This document shows, piece by piece, positions 17,155-26,513 of a DNA stretch of 64,000 nt; positions within the stretch are counted from its first letter, which is position 1, and every line of letters begins with the position of its first letter. The stretch comes from Salinicoccus halodurans. Lineage in GTDB: Bacteria; Bacillota; Bacilli; Staphylococcales; Salinicoccaceae. Both the position numbers and the translations under genes were made by a program. Under the pieces are notes generated by a model. It had not been told where the DNA came from and ran no database searches. It saw only the letters and a list, made by a program, of their open reading frames with translations. The stretch spans positions 120,937-184,936 of the forward strand of contig NZ_FOTB01000001.1 in the NCBI RefSeq assembly GCF_900114445.1, in the 5' to 3' direction.

Positions 17155-17751
17155 TCAATCCAGCAGTCCAGCAGCATAAAAAGGTCCTTTGACGGTGAGC
17201 ATCTCCAGGATGTCGGCGAGCTCTTCGCTGGTTTCCCGGCGGCCGTGCTCGAGCCAGTTGCGGATGAGGCCGATGTGTGCGTTGGTGATGTAGGCGAGGA
17301 GGTAGTCGATGTCGACGCGCAGCCTGTTCTTATCAATGAGCTGATCGCTGTGAATGCGGTAATAGTTCAGCATGTGCGCCCTGACTTTATGTTCGAACTG
17401 GTTCTCTCCCTGGTTGTTGAACAGCGCGATGATCTTATCCGCATTTTCACTGATGTAATTGAAGGTGTCCGTCGCAATTTTCCGCGGCATGCCGATGGAG
17501 AGCTTATGATGTTCCTCTTCGATGTTCCGCGACAGGATTTCATATAAGCCGTCAAGGAGCGTGTTTTCATAGGATTCGAGCAGAGCATATTTATCCTCGT
17601 AATGCATATAAAATGTGCCGCGGTTGATGATGGCTTCTTCAGCGATGTCCTTGATTGTCATCGCTTCAAAGCCCTTTTCTGCAATCAGGGCAGTGAATGC
17701 CTGATCAATCGCTTTCCGTGTTTTAATCTTGCGCAGATCCTGCTTTTCCAT
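17155..17751 (-). CDS. TetR/AcrR-family regulator
   Basis: 198 residues. The N-terminal TetR HTH (about 10-55) includes ALIAEKGFEAMTIKDIAEEA and INRGTFYMHYEDKYALLES; the rest is a helical ligand-binding region of unknown specificity. The start chosen (MEKQDLRKIKTRKAI) follows AGAGGGATC; a longer frame upstream adds an untypical leader. It is divergent from the yhgE/pip gene with a 158-base shared region, so control of that gene and of itself is likely. Confidence 0.85.
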   Translation of the reverse strand: MEKQDLRKIKTRKAIDQAFTALIAEKGFEAMTIKDIAEEAIINRGTFYMHYEDKYALLESYENTLLDGLYEILSRNIEEEHHKLSIGMPRKIATDTFNYISENADKIIALFNNQGENQFEHKVRAHMLNYYRIHSDQLIDKNRLRVDIDYLLAYITNAHIGLIRNWLEHGRRETSEELADILEMLTVKGPFYAAGLLD

Positions 17752-17831
17752 AATTGATCCCTCTTTTTCATTTTTAAACGACAATTGGTTATTTTGTGTT
17801 GAATAAACGACATCCAGTATTTTATTGATCA

Positions 17832-17859
17832 TTGTATTTTAATCATCACGGAGTAAAAT
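17832..17859 (+). promoter_or_regulatory. Candidate promoter of the yhgE/pip gene
   Basis: TTGTAT and TAAAAT are separated by 16 bases. AACA-N3-TGTT immediately downstream (17864-17874) is a possible TetR-type operator. Confidence 0.5.
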
Positions 17860-17909
17860 AATGAACATCGTGTTTGTTAAAATAATAACTTTAAAGAAGA
17901 GGGATTGCA

Positions 17910-19562
17910 ATGTTAGATGATTTTAAACATATTTTGAAGAAGCCGATTCTGCTGATTTCGCTGCTGGCGATTGCGATGATTCCGGCAATATACACATCGA
18001 TATTCCTGGGCTCGATGTGGGATCCGTACGACAGCATGGACCAGTTGAAAATCGATGTAGTGAATGAAGATGAGGGCGCGGAACTTGATGGAGAGGAGAT
18101 CAATCTGGGCCGGGATCTGGTGGATGAACTGAAGGATAACGATGAATTCGAGTGGCAGTTCACTGATATGGAAAAGGCCGGCCGGGAACTTGGGCACGGT
18201 GAAGTGTATGCCGTCGTCAAAATTCCGGCGGATGCATCTGAGAAGGCAGCCAACCTGCTGAAGCCGGAAGCGGAGAATATCGACATAGAAATCCGGACGA
18301 ATCCGGGGTATAACTTCCTCGGCTCTGTCATGGGTTCGAGTGCCGGCAAAGCCATCAAGGACGAAGTGAGTCTGTCGGTGACGAAGCTGTACACGGAGAC
18401 GCTAGTTGAAAATCTGAGCGACGTCAAAACGAATAATGAAGATCTGCTCGATGCACTGGCTGAAATGCAGACGGGCGTGGATGAACTGATCGAAGGCAGC
18501 GAAGCGGTCGAATCCGGACTCATGGAAATGGATAACGGTGTGAACCGGTCGATGGGTGAATTGTCCGAAGGCAATCGTCAAGTTACAGATGGATTGTATG
18601 AGATGAATAAAAACCTTGCAGCCATGGAAAGTCAGGTGCCGCCTCAGATGGCGGGTCAGCTGGATGGGTTTTCCGCCGGCCTCGATGAGCTGATTGCCGG
18701 AAACGAAGCAGTGCAGCAAGGCATTGACCAGGTGGGCCCCGGTGTTTCTGAAGGGGCAGGAGAACTGGCAGAAGGCAGCCGGTCGATGACCGAAGGGCTG
18801 ACGGAACTGGATGAGGGTCTGAACGAAATGATCACTGAAGTTGAGGAAGGCCTTGCGGAATTCGACGGACTCGAGCTCACCGATGACAATGCAGGGTTTA
18901 TCGCTGATCCGATTACGGTGAGCGAAACCGAAGTCACCGAGATCGAGAACTACGGCCAGACGTTTGCACCGTTCATCGTTGCCGTCAGCCTGTTTTTGGG
19001 ATGCATCGCCTTCAGCGTGCTGTATCCGCTCAACCGTTCACAGGACAATTACCGGAATGCGTTCACCATGACTGTGAGCAAGACGATGCTGCTCATTACG
19101 CATGCACTCATTTCCACGGGCATTTTATTCGCAGTATTGAAGTTCGGGTTTGAACTGGAAATTGCAGAGCCGGGGCAGTTCTATCTGATCATGTTGCTCT
19201 GGACACTTGCCGCCCTGATGGTCATTGCCGTTCTGGTTGCGCTGCTCGGCAACGTCGGGAAATTCATCGCGGTCATCCTGCTGATTTTGCAGCTCTCATC
19301 AAGTGCCGGGACATTCCCGATCCAGACGGCGGGTGGCCTGTATCAGACGCTGCACCCGGTGCTGCCGATGAGCTACGCTGTGACAGCCATGCGGGAAGTG
19401 ATTTTCGACTTTGAAGCGGTACTGACCACACATTCGACATTTGTTTACCTCGCGGTGATAATAGGTGTTACAATTGGATTGTTCAGTCTGATCAATATAC
19501 TGAAATTCAGATTCCGGAAGTTTGAAAATATAACGCGGGAGATGAGCAGAATTGAATATTAA
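17910..19562 (+). CDS. YhgE/Pip-family membrane protein
   Basis: 550 residues. One N-terminal transmembrane segment (about 12-32), then a ~300-residue extracytoplasmic domain rich in coiled-coil heptads of the GMxEMDxGxxxLxEG kind (about 170-320), then five or six hydrophobic segments (about 350-535). This is the architecture of phage-infection-protein/YhgE and EsaA-like ABC-2-type membrane proteins. Some relatives are phage receptors or export components. The divergent TetR gene suggests inducible expression, as for efflux-type functions. Start ATG follows AAGAGGG. Confidence 0.83.
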   Translation: MLDDFKHILKKPILLISLLAIAMIPAIYTSIFLGSMWDPYDSMDQLKIDVVNEDEGAELDGEEINLGRDLVDELKDNDEFEWQFTDMEKAGRELGHGEVYAVVKIPADASEKAANLLKPEAENIDIEIRTNPGYNFLGSVMGSSAGKAIKDEVSLSVTKLYTETLVENLSDVKTNNEDLLDALAEMQTGVDELIEGSEAVESGLMEMDNGVNRSMGELSEGNRQVTDGLYEMNKNLAAMESQVPPQMAGQLDGFSAGLDELIAGNEAVQQGIDQVGPGVSEGAGELAEGSRSMTEGLTELDEGLNEMITEVEEGLAEFDGLELTDDNAGFIADPITVSETEVTEIENYGQTFAPFIVAVSLFLGCIAFSVLYPLNRSQDNYRNAFTMTVSKTMLLITHALISTGILFAVLKFGFELEIAEPGQFYLIMLLWTLAALMVIAVLVALLGNVGKFIAVILLILQLSSSAGTFPIQTAGGLYQTLHPVLPMSYAVTAMREVIFDFEAVLTTHSTFVYLAVIIGVTIGLFSLINILKFRFRKFENITREMSRIEY

Positions 19563-19634
19563 GGACATCTGGTGTTTAGGGTCCTGTGTTTAATGGAATA
19601 AAGAACCAAATGATTTTATGGGGAGTGTATGGTA

Positions 19635-20144
19635 ATGAGACGTCCGATAGATATTGATATCAGGGCTTTGAAAGTTGAAGATGACGGGGCAATCCCGAAT
19701 AACCCGGATTATGCGCTGCTGCTTTATAAAAATGCAGTGACTGCGGATGATGATCCGGAGAAAATACTGGAAGAGAACAACTGGCACGGTACATGGCGGG
19801 GCGGGATTTACACAGAACACCACTATCACAGCAATACGCATGAAGTGCTGGTGGTGGATTCCGGAAAGGCAACGCTCCTGATGGGCGGTGAAGCCGGTGT
19901 TAAAGTGAAGGTCGCAAAAGGTGATGCACTCATTCTTCCTGCCGGATTCGGTCATAAATGCCTTGAAAGCAGTGAAGATTTTGCTGTCATCGGGGCATAT
20001 CCGGATGGCAAAGAACATGACTTCCTGTACGGTAAAGCTGAAGAACGGCCGGAAAATCTGGAGAATATCAGACAGGTGGCGCTGCCGGATAATGATCCGT
20101 TGTTCGGTCCGGAGGGGCCTTTGTTCACTTACTGGAAAAAATAA
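19635..20144 (+). CDS. Cupin-domain protein (YjlB-like)
   Basis: 169 residues. A single cupin with a metal-binding EHHYHSNTHEVLVV near 60-73 and a second motif with GDALILPAGFGHK near 98. It resembles Bacillus YjlB, a cupin of unknown function. The ATG at 19635 is preferred over 19629 because GGGGAG would otherwise sit too close. No operon partner; a terminator follows. Confidence 0.78.
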   Translation: MRRPIDIDIRALKVEDDGAIPNNPDYALLLYKNAVTADDDPEKILEENNWHGTWRGGIYTEHHYHSNTHEVLVVDSGKATLLMGGEAGVKVKVAKGDALILPAGFGHKCLESSEDFAVIGAYPDGKEHDFLYGKAEERPENLENIRQVALPDNDPLFGPEGPLFTYWKK

Positions 20145-20156
20145 TGGTTGATGATT

Positions 20157-20187
20157 AAGACAGCAGGCCGGGCCTGCTGTCTTTTTT
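20157..20187. terminator. Bidirectional terminator between cupin and iclR remnant
   Basis: GACAGCAGGC and GCCTGCTGTC form a perfect stem with a 3-base loop, with T on the right and A on the left, serving both convergent genes. Confidence 0.9.
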
Positions 20188-20191
20188 GTAG

Positions 20192-20717
20192 TCAATTGTC
20201 TTCGAGCATCAATGATATGTCAAAAGCCGCTTCTTTCAACCTTTCTACATACGACTCGATCTTATCCCCCTTAATCCTGAAAATCGGGCCCGCTATGGAC
20301 AGGCCGCCGATAATATATTTGCCGCTTCTCAGTATCGGTGTGGAGATGCCGATCGCATTTTCATCCACTTCCGAAGAAGTTACAGCATAACCATTGGCTT
20401 TGATTTGCCCGAGTTCATTTTCCAGTGATTTCCGGTGATCTGCCGCCATGCCTGTTTCCATCAGAAATTGCTGATGTTCCGCGGGGAGATGTGCCAGCAG
20501 TATTTTGGAAGAGGCCCCTTTGAATATATCGAGTATCTGTCCCTCCACATATGAATATTTCAGGTTATGCCGGCTTTCCAGGTGGGCGAGAACTTTGACT
20601 TTGGATCCCCTCACAACCGTCAGATTGACCGATTCCCCGATTTCCTCGTTGATTTCCTGCATGATCGGTGTCGCCATTTCAATAAGATCATCAAAGGAAT
20701 CATAGGAGTGATCACGA
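20192..20717 (-). pseudogene. IclR-family regulator, effector domain only (5' end lost at IS30)
   Basis: About 175 residues matching only the C-terminal IclR effector-binding domain (IMQEINEEIGESVNLTVVRG; LAHLPAEHQQFL; NGYAVTSSEVDENAIGISTPI). The N-terminal winged helix (about 70 residues) is missing. The reading frame runs into the 5' end of the IS30 transposase at about 20705-20718, and no IclR HTH is seen on the far side of the IS, so insertion was accompanied by deletion or rearrangement. It cannot bind DNA in the usual way and is most likely a pseudogene. Confidence 0.82.
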
Positions 20718-21673
20718 ATGACCGACACCCATCTTATCACGGATGAACTGGTAATTATCGAATCCTATTTCTATCAGCACACCCCGGTCTCAAAAATCTC
20801 GAAACTGGTCGGCCGGGGCCATCAAACGGTGCACAATGTGGTTGCTTTTCTGAGAGCTGGTCATACCGCATTGGATTTCTATAAGCGCTACAAGGCAAAC
20901 AAGCAGCGGTGTGGCCGAAAACGGACGAGACTGCCAGAGGACCAGCACACATATGTGGCAGAAAAAGTCGCACAGGGGTGGACACCGGATGTGATTACCG
21001 GCCGGCGTGAACGTAAGATACAGTGTTCCGGCCGCACATTGTACCGCATGTTCAAGCGTAAGGACTTTGATGTTTCCACATTACCAATGAAAGGCAAAAG
21101 AAAACCAAACGGTCATAAGGAACGCCGGGGGAGACAGACCTTCAGACGGAAAACCTCTCAAAGAGAGACTATCCCGACTTCACAGAGGAATTTGGACATC
21201 TGGAAGGGGACACCATTGTCGGTGTCCACCATAAAAGTGCCATTGTGACACTCGTAGAACGGCTGTCAAAAGTGATCATTACCCTCAAGCCCGAAGGCCG
21301 GACCGCGCAGGATATCGAAACAGTCATCAATGCATGGTTCCATCAAATCCCCAGGAATTTGTTCAGGTTCATTACGTTCGACTGTGGTAAGGAATTCTCA
21401 AATGGACAGTCAATGAGTAACCGAAACGATATTGATATTTACTTTGCCGACCCGGGTACGCCCTCCCAGCGGGGATTGAACGAGCATTCCAATGGACTGC
21501 TTCGGAAAGACGGGCTGCCCAAGCATATGGATCTTAACGCAGTGGATCAGGGGATGGTTGCTTCAGCAGCCTCTAGGAGAAACCACATACCCAGAAAGTT
21601 TCTGAACTACCAGACACCGTTGGAAGTATTTATGAGTTACATGAGTGTAGATCAGTTGTCTAGATTATTTTGA
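20718..21673 (+). mobile_element. IS30-family transposase, frameshifted remnant
   Basis: The N-terminal half (20718 to about 21140) carries the HTH (ELVIIESYFYQHTPVSKISK) and VAQGWTPDVITGR; the C-terminal half continues in another frame (readable from about 21165: DYPDFTEEFGHLEGDTIVG, then FDCGKEFSN and DPGTPSQRGLNEHSNG, the DDE catalytic region). The shift lies around 21130-21165, so no complete transposase is made. I could not find matching terminal inverted repeats; the left end appears lost with the 5' part of iclR. It marks the left edge of the AT-rich island. Confidence 0.88.
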
Positions 21674-21832
21674 CAAACGAAGATACATAAAAGATTAAAT
21701 ATTTTGTTTAAATAGTAATATTTTTAAAATTCAGAGAAATAAAAGTCGATTTTCCTTCTAACTAATGAAATCATAGTAGAAATTTTTAATTATTGTTAAC
21801 AGAATATTTAATCTATTTATTCTATCTCTCTA

Positions 21833-21838
21833 TATAAT
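21833..21838 (+). promoter_or_regulatory. -10 box of the island's xdhC operon
   Basis: A consensus TATAAT lies 33 bases before the xdhC start, but the -35 position (21810-21815) is far from consensus. This is typical of a promoter needing an activator, for which the AraC-type regulator at 33189 is a candidate. Confidence 0.55.
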
Positions 21839-21871
21839 GAGAGTTACAAGTAAAATTGTGAGGTGAATATA

Positions 21872-22981
21872 ATGCTGGCATTCGTCGAAGAACTTAAAAA
21901 AAACTGGGCAAACAGAAATAAAGTAGTAATTGCAACAGTAATTAATACTATTGGTTCCACATACAGACAAGTGGGCGCTAAAAGTATATTTTATGAAAAT
22001 GGAAGATTTGAAGGTGTACTAAGTGGAGGGTGCGTCGAAGGAGATATCTTTGAACAATGTAAAGCTGTCTTAGAAACAGGTGAAGCTCGTCATATATATT
22101 ATAACTTACAGGATGATGACCCAATTTTTGGATTTGGTGTGGGGTGTGATGGTGGTATGGAGATATTACTTCAAATATTTGACCCCATAAATCATTCAGA
22201 AACTGCAAAAAAGCTTTTAAATATTTATTCCAATGCTTTAGAAAGTAAAGGGAGTTATAGAGTTTTAACCGTTTTGGAAAGCGATAATACATCAAAAATA
22301 AACCCTGGAACTTCATGGGGGTTGCAAGCAGATAGTGTGGGTAATGTTTTTAAGAATCATGATGAAAGTTATTATATTACTTTTGATGACGTGGCTTATG
22401 ATGATTTTACTCAATTCACAATTAATGCTTTAACTGAAAACGGTAGTAAAAAAATAGAGATAAATTGCTTTTTGGAAACAGTGAAACCCATACCTCAACT
22501 TCTCATTTTAGGTGCAGGGCATGATGCAGTTACTTTAGCTAAACAAGCTAAAAACTTAAATTGGTTTGTTACAGTTGCGGATTATAGAACTGCGCACATT
22601 GAAAGTGAAATGTTTGATATGGCTGATGAGAGGATTCTATGCTCGAATGAAAAACATTTTAAAAACATATCATTTGAAGGTGATGTCTCGGTAGTGGTTA
22701 TGTCCCATAATTTTGAAAGGGATAAGTTTTATCTCGAGCAGTTATATCTTAAAAACTTTACTTATCTTGGAATCTTGGGATCAAGAAAGAGAACAATTAA
22801 ACTTATAGAATCTTTAAATGTCACGTATCCCGAAGAAAAGGTTTATTACCCGGCTGGGTTAGACCTCGGTTCTGAAGGGCCTGAAGAAATTGCGTTAAGT
22901 ATATTAGCTGAAATATTAAAAGTTAAAAACAATAGAACTGGAAATTTCTTAGTACAAAAGACTGGGCTTATTCATGAGTAA
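21872..22981 (+). CDS. XdhC/CoxI-family molybdenum hydroxylase maturation factor
   Basis: 369 residues. The N-terminal XdhC domain has IGSTYRQVGAKSIFYENGRFEGVLSGGCVEGD (landmark at about 27-58), and the C-terminal Rossmann-like domain has LILGAGHDAVTLAKQAKNL near 212 and YLGILGSRKRT near 302. XdhC proteins bind and sulfurate the Mo cofactor before insertion into xanthine-dehydrogenase-type enzymes. The ATG at 21872 follows AGGTGA. It heads the Mo-hydroxylase operon. Confidence 0.88.
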   Translation: MLAFVEELKKNWANRNKVVIATVINTIGSTYRQVGAKSIFYENGRFEGVLSGGCVEGDIFEQCKAVLETGEARHIYYNLQDDDPIFGFGVGCDGGMEILLQIFDPINHSETAKKLLNIYSNALESKGSYRVLTVLESDNTSKINPGTSWGLQADSVGNVFKNHDESYYITFDDVAYDDFTQFTINALTENGSKKIEINCFLETVKPIPQLLILGAGHDAVTLAKQAKNLNWFVTVADYRTAHIESEMFDMADERILCSNEKHFKNISFEGDVSVVVMSHNFERDKFYLEQLYLKNFTYLGILGSRKRTIKLIESLNVTYPEEKVYYPAGLDLGSEGPEEIALSILAEILKVKNNRTGNFLVQKTGLIHE

Positions 22982-22984
22982 AAA

Positions 22985-22998
22985 TGAAAACGCTTACT
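22985..22998 (+). promoter_or_regulatory. cre site within the island operon
   Basis: TGAAAACGCTTACT fits the cre consensus TGWAARCGYTWNCW at every position. It lies between xdhC and mocA, where bound CcpA could block elongation. It indicates that the acquired operon is wired to host carbon control. Confidence 0.7.
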
Positions 22999-23025
22999 TA
23001 AAAAGGAGGGTTATTCGTTCATATA

Positions 23026-23601
23026 TTGATATTAGCTGCAGGATCTTCTACTAGAATGGGTGAACCTAAATTAGCATTACCAATAGGAGAAGAGACCATG
23101 CTCGAAAAAATTGTTAGAAACGCATGTGCAAGCAAAGCAAGAAGTGTAACAGTTATTTTAAATAAAAAATTTTATTTTTTATTGGAAGATATAGAACATT
23201 TATCAGTAAATATCGTTTGGAATGAGAATTATAGAGAAGGAATGTCCTCGTCACTAAAAATAGGGTTAGAAAGTATACAAAACTATGCTGAAGACATAAT
23301 GATTCTTTTGGCAGATCAACCAGATATTACAACCGAAATTATGAACAACTTAATTACACATCACTTTGAAAATAATTATTTTATTACACAACCTCTCTAT
23401 TGTAATGGGGTTGGCCACCCAGTTATTTTTAACAAAAAATTGTTTAAGGATATTTTGAAAATTGAAGGTGATAAAGGAGGGCGCGAAATCTTAGTTGAGA
23501 ATAAAAATAATAGACAACTAATAGAATTTAATATTACACAACCTATAGATATTGATACAAAAAATGAATATCTAGAATATTTGAATAAAGAGGTGATATG
23601 A
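23026..23601 (+). CDS. MocA-like nucleotidyltransferase (molybdenum cofactor cytidylyltransferase)
   Basis: 191 residues. Nucleotide-binding ILAAGSSTRMGEPKLALPIG at the N-terminus, LLADQPDI near 106, and GHPVIFNKKLF near 130. MocA-type enzymes attach CMP to molybdopterin to give the MCD cofactor used by CoxL-like hydroxylases. The start is unclear: the ribosome site AAGGAGGG ends at 23010, but the first usual start codon is TTG at 23026, 15 bases away. Homology suggests about three more residues (FVHILILAAG), so a non-standard start such as GTT/ATA may be used. Confidence 0.82.
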   Translation: MILAAGSSTRMGEPKLALPIGEETMLEKIVRNACASKARSVTVILNKKFYFLLEDIEHLSVNIVWNENYREGMSSSLKIGLESIQNYAEDIMILLADQPDITTEIMNNLITHHFENNYFITQPLYCNGVGHPVIFNKKLFKDILKIEGDKGGREILVENKNNRQLIEFNITQPIDIDTKNEYLEYLNKEVI

Positions 23602-23602
23602 A

Positions 23603-26026
23603 ATGGGAAGTAAAATTGGTGAATCCAAAAAAAGGGTAGAAGATGCAAGATTAATGGCAGGAGAAGGAACATATATTGATGACTTGCAGCCATTTGGAAA
23701 CATACACCATGCGGCTATCTTGAGGAGTCCCTATTCTCACGCAAAAATTAAAAATATACACATTGATGAAGCACTGAAAATAAAAGGAGTTATTGGTATT
23801 GTTTCTGGCAAAGAAGTTGCTGAGTTATCAAGACCTTTTCCTGTTGGTGTTTCAGAACCGGTAGAATATTATTCGCTTGCGATAGATAAAGTTAGATTTG
23901 TCGGAGAAGGGGTGGCTGTAGTAGTTGCGAAAAACAGATATATTGCAGAGGATGCCCTTGATAAGATTAAAGTCGAATATGAAACATTAGATACAGTGGT
24001 TGATGTTGAAAAAGCGATGGAACATGATGCCCCTATCTTACATGAAAATTTAAAAACTAATGTTGTTAACCATCGTTTTTTTGATTACGGAGAGACAGAT
24101 CAAGCTTTTGAAGAAGCCGATATAGTAATCAGTAAAAAGTTCAAATTTCCTAAATATAGCGCAACACCGGTTGAAAACTATGGAATAATTGCTGATTTTA
24201 AAGCAAGCGAAGAACAATATACCGTTTGGTCTAATTTTCATGGCCCTTTTACGTTGCATTCCGTTATGACGGCAGCATTGAAAGTTTCCGGGCATCAATT
24301 AAGATTACAGATTCCTAAAGATATAGGTGGAAGTTACGGAATAAAATCAGGAAGCTATCCGTACATTGTACTTATGTCAATTGTATCGAGAGTAGTAGGG
24401 GTCCCGGTAAAGTGGATAGAAGATAGGCAGGAAAACCTACTTGCAAGTTCCAGCGGGACAGATAGAGTAACCTGGATAGACGCAGCTGTAAAAAATGATG
24501 GAACAGTTACTGGTCTGAGAATGAAGATGGCAGATAATGTTGGTGGTTATATACGTGCTCCTGAACCAGCAAATTTGTATAGAACACATTCAAACTCAAC
24601 AGGAGCATACAATATTAAAAATCTACAGATGGAAACAATCGCGGTTATGACCAATAAAAGTCCTACAGGACTAATTAGAGGATACGGAGGACCCCAGCTT
24701 TATTTTCCATTAGAGAGAATGATGGAGATAATAGCACGTAAACTAAACATGGACCCAGCTGATCTCATTAAGAAAAATTTAATTCCCGCAGACTCTTTTC
24801 CATATCGGACAGCCTCAGGTGGAATATACGATAGTGGTAATTATCAAGGAGCGCTCAATAAAGCTTTAGAATTAATAGATTATGAGGAATTCAGGAAACG
24901 TCAAAAAGAGGCATTGAAAAAAGGCAAGTATTTGGGTGTGGGCTTAGCTTGTATAGTTGAACCTTCAGGGTCAAATATGGGATACGTAACAATTGCATTG
25001 ACACCAGAAGAAAGAGCCCAAGGTTTGCCTAAATCCGGTTCTGCAGAGGGAGCCACTGTTAGTATCGATCCTAAGGGAAGCATTAATGTCAGGATTAGTA
25101 CAGTACCCACCGGACAAGGACATGAAACTGTAGCTAGTCAGATAGTCAGTGATGTTTTGGGTGCAGATGATAATTCAATAAAAGTCTACGCAGAGATGGA
25201 TACTGCGACTAGTCCTTGGTCTGTAGCGTCAGGCAGTTATTCCAGTAGATTTGGGCCCATAGGATCTAGTGCAGTGTACGAAGCGGCAAAAAAAGTCAGG
25301 AATAAACTATTAAAGATTGCTGAACACCAGTTAAATGTTCCTATAAAAAATTTAAGTATAGATGATGGAAAAGTGTTTGATAAAAATGAGCCGGATAAAA
25401 GCATCTCAATGAAACGGTTGATAGGTACTGCCCATTGGAATACAGAAGCGTTACCAGCAGGAATGGAAGCTGGGATACATGAAACTGCCTTTTACAATAT
25501 TGAATCCGCCAAAGCACCAAATGCAGATGACACTGTAAATGGATCAGCTACACACGGTTTTGTAGTAGATGCAGTAACAGTTGAAGTGGATGAAACAACA
25601 GGAGAAGTGAATATCTTAGATTATATTACAGTTCACGATGCTGGAAAACTTCTGAATCCCAAAATTGCAGATGGCCAGATTTTAGGTGGTTTAGCTCACG
25701 GTTTTGGAGGAGCGATGTTTGAAGAACTTGTCTACGATGAGAAGGGACAGTTATTAAGTGGAAGTTTTATGGATTATCTATGTCCGACTTCAACAGAAAT
25801 GCCCAAAATAACAATCAATCATCAAGAGACACCGTCACCACTTACACCACTCGGTGCGAAAGGGCTTGGTGAAGGTAACACAATGAGTGCACCCGCAGTA
25901 ATTTCAAACGCAGTTAACGATGCACTTAGGCCGTTAGATGTTGTAATAAATAAATTGCCTTTAGCTCCAAATATGATATGGAAGCAAATAAGTGAAAAGA
26001 AACAAAAAATGAAGGAGGAAGTATGA
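23603..26026 (+). CDS. Molybdenum hydroxylase large subunit (CoxL/XdhA family)
   Basis: 807 residues, the Mo-MCD catalytic subunit of a three-subunit hydroxylase. Domains: Ald_Xan_dh_C (about 15-125) and MoCoBD (about 145-780). Motifs are IGGSYGIKSG near 233, active-site loop GLIRGYGGPQ near 355, PTGQGHETVASQ near 505, and the catalytic Glu near 757 in GAKGLGEGN. The loop matches neither form I CO dehydrogenase (AYxCSFR) nor form II, so CO oxidation is unlikely; hydroxylation of a (hetero)aromatic acyl-CoA fits the neighbours. It starts one base after mocA ends and overlaps coxG by 4 bases. Confidence 0.87.
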   Translation: MGSKIGESKKRVEDARLMAGEGTYIDDLQPFGNIHHAAILRSPYSHAKIKNIHIDEALKIKGVIGIVSGKEVAELSRPFPVGVSEPVEYYSLAIDKVRFVGEGVAVVVAKNRYIAEDALDKIKVEYETLDTVVDVEKAMEHDAPILHENLKTNVVNHRFFDYGETDQAFEEADIVISKKFKFPKYSATPVENYGIIADFKASEEQYTVWSNFHGPFTLHSVMTAALKVSGHQLRLQIPKDIGGSYGIKSGSYPYIVLMSIVSRVVGVPVKWIEDRQENLLASSSGTDRVTWIDAAVKNDGTVTGLRMKMADNVGGYIRAPEPANLYRTHSNSTGAYNIKNLQMETIAVMTNKSPTGLIRGYGGPQLYFPLERMMEIIARKLNMDPADLIKKNLIPADSFPYRTASGGIYDSGNYQGALNKALELIDYEEFRKRQKEALKKGKYLGVGLACIVEPSGSNMGYVTIALTPEERAQGLPKSGSAEGATVSIDPKGSINVRISTVPTGQGHETVASQIVSDVLGADDNSIKVYAEMDTATSPWSVASGSYSSRFGPIGSSAVYEAAKKVRNKLLKIAEHQLNVPIKNLSIDDGKVFDKNEPDKSISMKRLIGTAHWNTEALPAGMEAGIHETAFYNIESAKAPNADDTVNGSATHGFVVDAVTVEVDETTGEVNILDYITVHDAGKLLNPKIADGQILGGLAHGFGGAMFEELVYDEKGQLLSGSFMDYLCPTSTEMPKITINHQETPSPLTPLGAKGLGEGNTMSAPAVISNAVNDALRPLDVVINKLPLAPNMIWKQISEKKQKMKEEV

Positions 26027-26481
26027 TGGAAGGAAAAGGAAAAATCAATCTACCAGGTAATAAAAAAGAGGTATTCGAAGAAATGTTAAACCCTGAGCTT
26101 TTAGAAAAATGCATCATGGGGTGTAAAGAATTTCATGTTATTGAGAATAATAAATACAAAGCAGAACTTTCTGTTGGGATTGCAGCAGTAAAGGGCAAGT
26201 ACGATGCAGATATCAATGTGAAAAATATTGCTGAAGGCGAATCATACACACTTGTTATTCATGGTGAAGGTAATCCAGGACTTGTAGATGCTGTTGCAGA
26301 TATTACATTCGAAGAAAATGGCAATGATGACACACTTGTAAAATATGAATATCAGGCAGATGCAGGAGGGAAAATTGCTTCTATCGGTCAAAGAATGTTA
26401 GGTGGGGTTGCTAAGTTAGTTATCAATGACTTTTTCAAAAAAGCAAAAAATGAATTGAAGCTAAAACAGGAAGCTGTTTAA
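26023..26481 (+). CDS. CoxG-like SRPBCC protein
   Basis: 152 residues, one START/SRPBCC fold (KGKINLPGNKKEVFEEMLNPELLEKCIMGC at the start is typical of CoxG, given as a landmark). In CO dehydrogenase systems CoxG helps the enzyme associate with the membrane quinone pool. The start overlaps the coxL stop as ATGA; a second ATG at 26026 is equally possible after GGAGG. Confidence 0.82.
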   Translation: MMEGKGKINLPGNKKEVFEEMLNPELLEKCIMGCKEFHVIENNKYKAELSVGIAAVKGKYDADINVKNIAEGESYTLVIHGEGNPGLVDAVADITFEENGNDDTLVKYEYQADAGGKIASIGQRMLGGVAKLVINDFFKKAKNELKLKQEAV

Positions 26482-26513
26482 TCTAAAGAGCAATACTTGT
26501 AAAGGAGTATTTT

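Noticed and set aside
17910-19562. Prophage or type VII secretion locus around the YhgE/Pip gene
   Set aside because: No phage structural genes, integrase, EssC or WXG100 genes are nearby; the gene stands with its TetR regulator only.
20718-21760. Complete active IS30 element
   Set aside because: The transposase frame is broken near 21130-21165 and no matching terminal inverted repeats were found.
23603-26026. Purine (xanthine) catabolism operon
   Set aside because: No uricase, allantoinase or purine permease genes; the transporter is BenE-like and ligase/crotonase genes do not fit purine breakdown.
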